64,000 bases of DNA, from positions 62,001-126,000 of the forward strand of contig JAACJM010000084.1 of the NCBI GenBank assembly GCA_013368315.1, in the 5' to 3' direction. Made by a program: the position numbers and the translations under genes. Source of the stretch: Tetrapyrgos nigripes (Eukaryota; Basidiomycota; Agaricomycetes; Agaricales; Campanellaceae). The notes under the pieces are model-generated. The model searched no databases. It was not told the origin of the DNA and was given only the letters and a program-made list of their open reading frames with translations. Of this stretch, positions 56,352 to 64,000 are shown one piece after another (position 1 is the stretch's first letter; every line of letters begins with the position of its first letter).

Positions 56352-58000
56352 ATGCGCACTAGATGTATTAATACTAGGACGTTGACGTCTATAATGTAAG
56401 TAGCACTCCTATCTTCAACTCTCCCAAACTCTTCACCGTCTTACAAGATACATTCCGCATTGTCATCGGCAGTTCCATGGCACCCTTCGCTCTATTACCC
56501 TTCCTTAAAGTCGTAGAGAGCCTCAAACTCGATCCCTTACCACCAAGCGTATCCGCTGGGCAGATACTCACACTAAATTGGGCTCGTGAACTCGGAGACG
56601 GAGACCCACCTCTAGTACAATGGGACTTGCAATTCTTTCAGCGTGAGCCTGATGATGATCAGAGTCAAGTTGAACCGTTGGGTGATCTCGTTCATGTGGA
56701 TCATTCGGAAAGGCTTTCCGGGACGGTGACTGTAACGATTCCTTCGGAGGCTCCAGGTAAAGGGTACGTACGTGGCTTCGTAACCGTGACGACTTTGCTA
56801 GCTACTCGAGTGCTAAATCAAAAACGAACGTTTCATACCAAGTAGAGAACTTCAATTGGTGGCTTTGACTCGGATATTACGCCGGTGAGTCCAGTTTCCA
56901 ATATCCTCTGCCAATGCTAGTAATATCGTCATCTCTGATCCACATTGTTTCGGAATCTAGCCAGTTTTTCTCGGCGATATTGCAAGTGACTACCAATCCT
57001 CCAAGTTCAGATATCCCTCCGGGAATTGTAGTCAGCGTTGGGAGAGCTAGGTGCGTGTATTTATTGGAATTTCTTTGTCCCATACTAGATATACCAAGGC
57101 TGACGGTGCAGTTTAGTTCAATAAGAGCTACGAATACCAGCCAGCCGGCGCCGTCTATACCCTGTGCAACAACTTCGGCGTCTTCAGCTCATCACACAGA
57201 CATTGGTCAAGCAAAATCGTGAGTTAGATGATCATCTTTGGATCGGTATCAACTAATGTGCTAATAGTAGCAGCCATTCTTTGAGATCTGGTACTCCACT
57301 GTCAGCTAAGATGACAAGCGGCTCTAGTTTTCCCATTTCAACAACAGGGTACGTTGCTAGTACTCGCCTATTCAGAGTATCGATCAATATCATTCTAAAG
57401 CCATTTGACTGGAATAGTTCGGCATTCTCACAAATCTCTCCATCATCTCCATCCACTGTCAGCACGGCGTTGGCAACTGCTGTAACTCCGTCCACCAATG
57501 ATGGATTTGGATACCCTACCAGTTCCGGACCCGGCCCATCTAATCAAGACCAAAGTCACAACAGTACCAGCCGAACAGGGATCATCGCAGGGGCCGTCAC
57601 AGGCTCACTTGCCCTCGTTCTTCTACTAGCGGTTATTTGTTGTCTCCGCAGAGGCCAACGAAGGCGAAGACAGAGCCAATTAACGTTTAATACTGGTACC
57701 AGTACTCCTGAGGCTTACCACTGGTGGGACATGGCCCACCTTTCGAGTGCGTCGCCGAGGCGTCGGAGCGATATCCTGCCAGTGAGTCTGCCAACAGTGA
57801 TTCGCAACCACAATTCTATTGCCAATCGTCATGATTCGCAATCGGACAGCGGTACTCTGTTTGGGTTTACGGGCCTTTTGAAGGATACCCAGGACAGGGC
57901 AGAAGGAAGTGGTCTCAGTGGAAGTGGAAGTAGACCAAGGCATTCGGATCGTGTGAGAGATAACTACCTTTGGGAGAGGATGATGAGGATGTTGATGTGA
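56352..58000 (+). CDS. Secreted single-pass membrane protein, paralogue B
   Basis: Seven exons (56352-56395, 56473-56763, 56846-56884, 56961-57050, 57126-57218, 57271-57348, 57418-58000) join to 405 aa; six introns interrupt in phase 2. The N-terminus (MRTRCINTRTLTSII then APFALLPFLKVVES) acts as signal peptide. The beta domain has LKLDPLPPSVSAGQILTLNW, DPPLVQWDLQFFQ, LSGTVTVTIPSEAPGKG. A Ser/Thr/Pro stalk follows, then the membrane helix GIIAGAVTGSLALVLLLAVI with stop-transfer RRGQRRRRQS. The cytosolic tail is Ser- and Arg-rich. Exon structure and motifs match paralogue C one to one, so they arose by duplication. A glycosylated surface protein is likely; function unknown. Confidence 0.82.
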
Positions 58001-58155
58001 AGAAGAATTCAAAGACTTGTATCTCTATTTCGTATACTCTCCTACTATAGTCACTCCGACTCGTCTCGGCTATTGCTGTGCATACTCTACTTATAGCCTC
58101 GTCTACTGTATTACCTATCTTGTCTCTGTACCTCACCATCTATACATCGTGGTTT

Positions 58156-60531
58156 ACGAGGTCCTGACCTTTATTGTACCTTTAGGGACTCGTTCTTGGC
58201 TTCTGCATGTGGCTAGTATGCAATTACGTCGGCCTTTCTTTCTTTCACCGGGGGCCGAAGCCGATACCGGCGTTTGCCACCACGCCATGTGTCTTGACAT
58301 CTTCAAAAAACAAACCGCTCTTGTCCTCTATAGTGTTGCCGGAAGCCAAGATAACTCGCACCTTAAGGTCCCGGTTTGGATGCCGACGATCGGCACTTCC
58401 TAAGGCCTTGATGAGACTGATTCCCATTCCGGACAGACTGACAGTGTAGTACCGATTTTCGGTTACTACTTTAGTTACATGGTTTTCGATTGAGTTCGTC
58501 TTGATCAGTTTCGAGTATTTCATTCATTTTACTCTTCACAGCTTTACTTACAGTTTTACTTATCTCCGTTTCACTAGTTCCTTCCTTGATCTGGAGATTT
58601 GATACTCATTTCAGTAGACACATGTTTTACACTCATGTTTAGGATCTGATCATTTCGTAGAATTAGTATAACTACTGTATCTACACCCCCAATACAATGT
58701 CTTGTCCTCTGCGTTAGCTTCCAGGCTTTCCGAGTCATCGACCCCAGCTGCCGCTCAGCTGGTATTTGCATTCTCACAGTACTTTCCCGTCGTTTCCCAG
58801 TTTCCCAGTTCGTCGTCCTCAGTGCCCACTTCTGTCTATTGTCCCTAGTTGTCCCTACATTCACGAGATCCCAGCACACCACCCCTGGCCGAGAGATCAT
58901 CACATTGAGCCTTTGTCACATAGGGTTTCGTGTGGTGTTCTTTTCTCGCAGATCAACAGTCACTCTCCCCAGCTCCGAATGACTAGATGTACGCTTCAAC
59001 CTGTTCTCTCTCCTGGCCGGAGTGGCGCAGTTTGAGTCAGTTTCCATCTCCGAGTCAGGCTCTGGATGTCCATCAGTGAGGACGACGTCTTTGTGTTGGA
59101 ATCGACGGGAGCGGTCTTTGCGGTCATGTAACGATCCGTTACTCCATATATAACGCCTGCGACAGTATTCACACGTACCGAATATTGTGGCCTTTTGGTC
59201 CAGTTGGAGGTTGGGTCTCATCGCAGGCTGACCTAATCCTTTACAGAATAGTGAGTTCCATTACTCTCATAGTCAGATTGAATGCATAGCTTTGAGGAAA
59301 CGAGAACTCATATGTATGATATTTCTTTTTTCCGTTATTTTTTCTCGATTCCAAACTTTTTACTTCATTTTTACTCTCACTCTCTATTCCTTCCACCCAC
59401 ATCTTTCTACTCTCCCCCTTCACATACATTCACTCTCCGCACCTCTCTTCGCCGCACCTTCGTATGCATCTTGCTTCATACTTTTGATCTGCGGATCATT
59501 TACTTCGCTCTTCGTTGTGTTCGTTTTGCGTTTGCCCCTCGTCAGTGCATGATTATGAGGCTTTGGTCTCTCCATGCAGTTTCCTGATACCTACTCCATG
59601 TTGGGCAGGGCTTTGGTCTTACCGCAGCATTTACACTTTTGATTTGTGCTCTTCCATGGATCCACAGATTGGGCAATTAGCTCGAGACATATCGCCGCAC
59701 TCGTACTCTCACGCGCACATATTCCTTCTCCTTTTTTTTTCTTCGTACAAACCCTTTACATTTTGTTACCTTTCTGTTCTACCCCTCACTTACTTCAATG
59801 GCTCCTCACAATGGCTATCACTATCACGCTTCCACACGTATATGCTCAACTATGCCTATGCTCTCTATGCCTACCTTCTCTCTCTACACCTTTGCGTTCG
59901 AATATTCTTCCATGCTTTTCTTCTACTTCACAGTCTTCAAGTCATCGTTAAAACTTCACCTTTGAAAAAGGGAAGATAATGTCATGATCACTCCCCAAAC
60001 TCCCTATATATCTAACTAGTCGTGATCATTCTGTCTAGTTTATTTCCTTATTTCGCATCATACTCATACATGTTCCATATTTGATCATATTCATTTCTTA
60101 GCTATATATATGTTGTATTAGATATTTGCTCTTTAGTTGAATCAACGCCATGCTTCAGGATCTCAGGCTTTTGGTCATTGTTCCATAGGTATTCCCTTAT
60201 GGCCCGAACCCTGACAAGTCACAGAGTTGTCTGGGTTTACGGGTTGGGCCATGGAGGATTCGGGGTTACGAAGAAATCTGCTTTTACTGAGCTATGTACA
60301 TACTACAGTCTACCGCTTCACCTAATAGTGTGACAGAGCCTCATTCTTTTCCGGTTGTCATCCTTGAGGCAACTCAAGGCCGACTCGTTCGGGAACTTCA
60401 GGTCGCCTTGACCTTGGCTTCCGGCAACACTAGTCCTCTACCACCATCATCATCGCTTCGATGAAGCTCAGCGTACTATTACACCAATCAAATAAGGGCC
60501 TCGTTATCGCCACGCGAAGCGGTGACCCACA
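58156..60531 (-). mobile_element. Long member of the TTACGAGGCC-ended repeat family
   Basis: The left end TTTACGAGGTCCTGACC and the right end GGGCCTCGTTATCGCCACGC-GAAGCGGTGACCCAC match the short copy at 29213-29447. Inside, an inverted pair (TGTTGCCGGAAGCCAAG at 58333-58349 and its complement at 60418-60434) supports one unit. On the minus strand a 101-codon frame (59221-58916) has CEYCRRRYIWSNGSLHDRKD, a possible small zinc motif. An LTR (59980-60216) seems inserted. Transposition mechanism is unknown. Confidence 0.45.
59980..60216 (+). repeat. LTR-like sequence (solo or 3' LTR)
   Basis: Begins TGTCATGATCAC directly after a purine tract (GAAAAAGGGAAGATAA), as the 3' LTR of the chromovirus does, and ends GAACCCTGACA, giving TG...CA ends. 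About 237 bp. No second copy or target duplication is seen in the window, and the upstream DNA shows no pol. It is not the same family as the 519-bp LTRs beyond the first eight bases. Confidence 0.5.
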
Positions 60532-61525
60532 AATCTCCCGAACCCCGAGTACTCCTACATCTCTCTAAGAGAGATGAGAGTCAGCGAGGGGCTCGAATGA
60601 GATGAGATTATATTGGAAATGCCCCACCTAATAATCTACTGGATCGGTAGTTCTCACTGCTCTCACTGATAAATGTGATGAGGATGATAGTATTACAAGC
60701 GCACCGGTACCATAGGGTACCATACAATGCTTTTGGTTAAATGATCCTTAATTCCCAAGCAAGTCTAAGAACAGTACGTCTTCTCATTGCGGCCGGATTT
60801 CGAAGATGCTTAGTCAATTAGACCTCACCATAGTGATTCGTGGTAATAACAATTGGTATACAAGGCTGAAGGAATCTGTACCGTCGTGTCAGCCTGTTGA
60901 GCTGGAGCGAATCAGTGGAGTCGTGCGTCAGTGCTGCGCGTATTATTCTGGATTCTACTTTTGACTCATCTCCCTTCTACCGTTTTTCAGCTGTTGATGC
61001 CGTCGCTACAGGCTACCTGCATACTATTGACTAGTCCTAATAGACGCCACCGAAATCGAAGCCGTCGGGAGCAAAGGTATGCTTTTATCTATCCTTGGTT
61101 GAATGCAGTGCCTTTCGCACTTATGGTCCACGTTGCTTCGGCATTCGAGGACACCTGAACAACCGTCACCGGGATGATCTCTGATGATGGATAGACCCCC
61201 TGTATCATGATGCGTAGTTGTGCTTTATGATGTAGGTCGTACTGTATCGTTTGTTTAGAACGTAAGGACTAACGGTATAGGTCGTATACAATGGTTTCCT
61301 TATAGGTGAGCTCTATCTGCGCCCCGCGATTGTATCCGCTTTCCTTTCCCTCCGTCCTTTCCGTCCTTTGCTTCCTTCCATTCCCTCTTTCCTCCCTCTT
61401 TCCTCCTTTTTTTCACTTCTTTTTCCTTGTTTTTCGTCTCATCCTACCCTCTTCACCAGAGTCGGATTTTTCATTTTTCATTTTTCATTTTGAGTTTTTA
61501 TTGAAGGGTCGGGACCATATGTAAT
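60532..61525. promoter_or_regulatory. Upstream region of paralogue C with pyrimidine tract
   Basis: No gene is recognised. CT-rich DNA at 61330-61460 (CTTTCCCTCCGTCCTTTCCG and on) precedes the start codon, similar to the region before paralogue B. A palindrome GGTACCATAGGGTACC lies near 60706. Confidence 0.45.
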
Positions 61526-63480
61526 ATGAAGACTTTTACAAGGTCGTTGACGATGTGAGCATTCCTATCTCTCTTCTAATTTCTTCACGCGTTTTTACAC
61601 CCTTGTTCCAGCTTCACCTTAGGCATTTTTCTATCTTTGTTTCCTTCTCTCCATCTCGTACAAAGCCTCCAAGTCGACCCTCCCTTACCTTCAAACGTAT
61701 CCCCCGGACAATCAATCAAAGTCAATTGGAAACGAGAACTCAAAGATCCACCACTGGTACAATGGAATTTTCAGTTTATTCAGCCTGACCAAAATAATCA
61801 GCCCTTGGGAGGGGCTATAGATGTTGATAATTCGCGGGGAGTGAGTGGGACGGTGGACGTGGGGATTCCTCAAGAGGCTAAAGGGTGTGTGGATTGTTAT
61901 TCCTTTGGGGTGTGGGTTGTTATTCCCTTGGGGTGATTATGTTGATATGGGATGGGTTTTAGAACAATTGAGCTTATAGCTCTTACTCAATCTCAAATTT
62001 TAAAGCAGCGGTGAGTCGACCTCAGCCATATCTTTTGTCGGTGTTCATTGAAAGCTTGGACGATATACAGCCAAATGTTCCAACAAACATTGCAAGTGGA
62101 TTCTCCTCCGTGCGTGTACTGAATACTGCTCCGATATGAGAAATCTGACTTACAGTGTTGCATGTTGATCAAATCTAGTCCGGATACCAGTGACTCCAAG
62201 TCTCCACTACCCCCACCACCACCTCCCCCACCGCCGACTACAACTTCAGAATCATCCCAGTCGACTCAGTCGTCTTCCAATACCGCCAATACCAATACCA
62301 ACTCGAATGGGAACACCAATTCCAAGTCTTCTGATAATTCTGGCGAGACGGAAGATAATACGAAGTAAGTTCAATCGCGCTGGTGCGGTTAGAAATTGCG
62401 GAGCTTAATGATGATCACTTGATAGTTCTGTCGAGGTTAAGACTGAAACTCAGTCTTTAAAGATTACTGGTAGTACTAGTAGTGGAGATTCTACCAGTGC
62501 GTCAGGGGTAGCGACTACAGTTAGTACTCAGACTGAGGCGAGGTGAGTAATTTGAGTCAAGGCTACGTACGCTGGCCGTGAACTAAAGCTCTGATTACGA
62601 CAGTTCGACGACTACATCCTCTACGTTTTCCTCTGCTTCCTTGACGACGTAAGTGCATGATGATGTTTCCTTCAATATCTACTTGTATCTCACCACTTTG
62701 TACAGACCATCGTTCACACCAACCTCTCTACCCAGCATGACAACCACACCTGCAGACTATCCCGTACAATCTCCAGATACTGGCAACGGGTCTGACAACT
62801 CTACCGGTGCATCAAACCAAGATCGCCACGGTACCAACCGAGCAGGAATCATCGCAGCAAGCGTCATAGGCTCCCTTATCCTACTCGTCCTCCTTGCATT
62901 CCTCTACTTCCTCTGGCGCCGACGTCAACGAGCCGAACGTAGACGAATGTCTATGAGGAATTGGGATATGGCTCAGGGGTCGGGTGGGGTAGGGTTTCGT
63001 GGGGATTTAATGGTTCGCCGCAACCCCTGGAGTCTTTCCCAGACGGAGAGTAATAGGACCTCTAATGGGTATGAGAACAGTCTACCGTCGCAGAGGTTGT
63101 CGTCTGTTAGGGCTTCGACTTTGGGAGAGTATCGGTATGATCGTGATACGGACCTTGAAGACGGAGGGACGACAAGATCTGAATCGCCGTCGGTGACGGG
63201 ATATCCGGGCCCCGGGCTCGAGTCGGCGCAGGAAGTTCATATGAACAATTCAGTTCAGACTCATCCTGGAACTTCAGATGGCATTACTTCCGAATCGCTG
63301 CCAACGTCCAGTAGCTTGTACAGTACGACGTCCTATCCTCAATTGGTTTCGCAAGCTTCGTCTGTGGCCTATTTACCGTGGGCTGCTTCACTTGCTTGGA
63401 CAGATCAACAGATGCGGAATCCTCAGACTCAGGCTCAGGGATTGGGATTAGGAGGTAGTAAGATGGGTATGGCGTTTTGA
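61526..63480 (+). CDS. Secreted single-pass membrane protein, paralogue C
   Basis: Eight exons (61526-61554, 61612-61884, 61963-62010, 62071-62109, 62179-62364, 62426-62542, 62604-62648, 62706-63480) join to 503 aa. All seven introns are in phase 2. A signal peptide (MKTFTRSLTIFTLGIFLSLF) is followed by the beta domain LQVDPPLPSNVSPGQSIKVN, DPPLVQWNFQFIQPD, SGTVDVGIPQEAKG. A long stalk contains nine consecutive prolines and many Ser, Thr and Asn. The membrane helix IIAASVIGSLILLVLLAFLY is followed by WRRRQRAERRR. The tail carries LMVRRNPWSLSQTESN, echoed in paralogue A (ILRRNPG). It is likely a heavily O-glycosylated cell-surface protein. Confidence 0.85.
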
Positions 63481-63669
63481 TTAGTGTTTGATGGTTCATG
63501 ACTGTATTTTGAGGGGCTGGGAATGGAAATGCATTGGAATTGGACTGTCAGTATTTGGACTGTAGTATTTGCAGTATTTAAATCAGTAGCTAACTTGTAG
63601 TAGAATACCCTAGTACCTGGAAGTAACTCAAGTTACTTATGTACTGTTGAACAAAAACATTCCTTATTA

Positions 63670-64000
63670 CAAGGCCTCTTAAAGGCCGAGTTAACTTATG
63701 TCGACCTCGAAAATTTTACCACGACCTCAAACTCCCACCCCTTTTCGTTGCCACAGCCGGTCTTTGCCCTTCCCGACAACCGGAATGTCCAGACTCGGTC
63801 TGGACCAGATCCAAGGACCGTTGACGTCAATAACCACGATGTGATACTAGCGTGCCAAATCAGTCTGCTTAACACCCTTCTTCCCTCTCGCTTTCCACCG
63901 ATCCCTTCTGCATAACCTGAGTTGGACTATGTGAAAGGGCCTCGTAATTTGCCACGCGAAGCGATGGCCCTTTGCCCCAGTTAACTTATGTCGACCTTGA
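63670..64000. repeat. Repeat with TTACGAGGCC-like ends and 21-bp direct repeats
   Basis: ACAAGGCCTC at 63669 and GGGCCTCGTAATTTGCCACG at 63938 (continuing CGAAGCGATGGCCC) are the two ends of the repeat family seen at 29.2 and 58.2-60.5 kb. GTTAACTTATGTCGACCT-GA occurs at 63690-63710 and 63980-64000, 290 bp apart, so a tandem or LTR-like repeat may continue past the window. Confidence 0.55.

Overview
The window looks like nuclear DNA of a mushroom-forming basidiomycete (Agaricomycetes). Genes are cut by many short introns (about 45-90 nt, GT-AG with one GC-AG), exons as small as 9-16 nt occur, and several gene families are typical of that class: DUF6533-type seven-helix proteins, stand-alone MLKL-like four-helix proteins, small secreted proteins, and Gag/tyrosine-recombinase mobile elements. 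Gene models were built by hand: each exon chain was checked for splice sites and for reading-frame closure.

Left arm (1-19,000), gene-rich. After a decayed hAT transposase fragment come a tRNA-Asn(GUU), an ER oxygenase-like gene of the mpaB family (minus, 9 exons, 506 aa), a 137-bp hairpin, a stand-alone four-helix (MLKL N-terminal-like) protein (plus, 5 exons), a complete oligopeptide transporter of the OPT family (plus, 21 exons, 777 aa), a decayed Gag-like plus tyrosine-recombinase element (minus) and a compact polyketide synthase with only KS-AT-ACP (minus, 5 exons, 1052 aa). The PKS, the oxygenase-like gene and the transporter lie within 17 kb, but a shared pathway is only a guess.

Centre (19,000-43,500), mobile. 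About 3.8 kb without a recognised gene precede two seven-helix membrane protein genes in tandem (22.8-27.2 kb). From 27.2 to 35.2 kb there is a nest of decayed repeats: tRNA-derived SINE-like pieces, telomere-like repeats, a Gag remnant, a LINE reverse-transcriptase remnant and a TA-flanked MITE. A full-length Ty3/gypsy chromovirus (35,189-42,819) has 519-bp LTRs that differ at only four sites and a 5-bp target duplication, yet its coding frames carry five in-frame TGA codons and one frameshift. It also has an extra tryptophan-rich ORF behind pol. A second TA-flanked MITE follows.

Right arm (43,500-64,000). Here are a hypothetical gene, a small secreted protein (142 aa), three paralogous single-pass type I membrane proteins (one minus at 46-47.6 kb; two plus at 56.4-58.0 and 61.5-63.5 kb), a seven-helix protein with a polyglycine loop, a large protein ending in an OTT_1508-like nucleic-acid-deaminase fold (790 aa), and a small tail-anchored protein. 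Copies of one repeat family, bounded by TTACGAGGCC-like ends, sit between and beside the paralogues.

The strongest unifying observation is the decay pattern. Independent elements (the chromovirus and the Gag/recombinase element) carry stops and a catalytic-site loss that all fit C-to-T changes, as expected from RIP-like or methyl-cytosine mutation.
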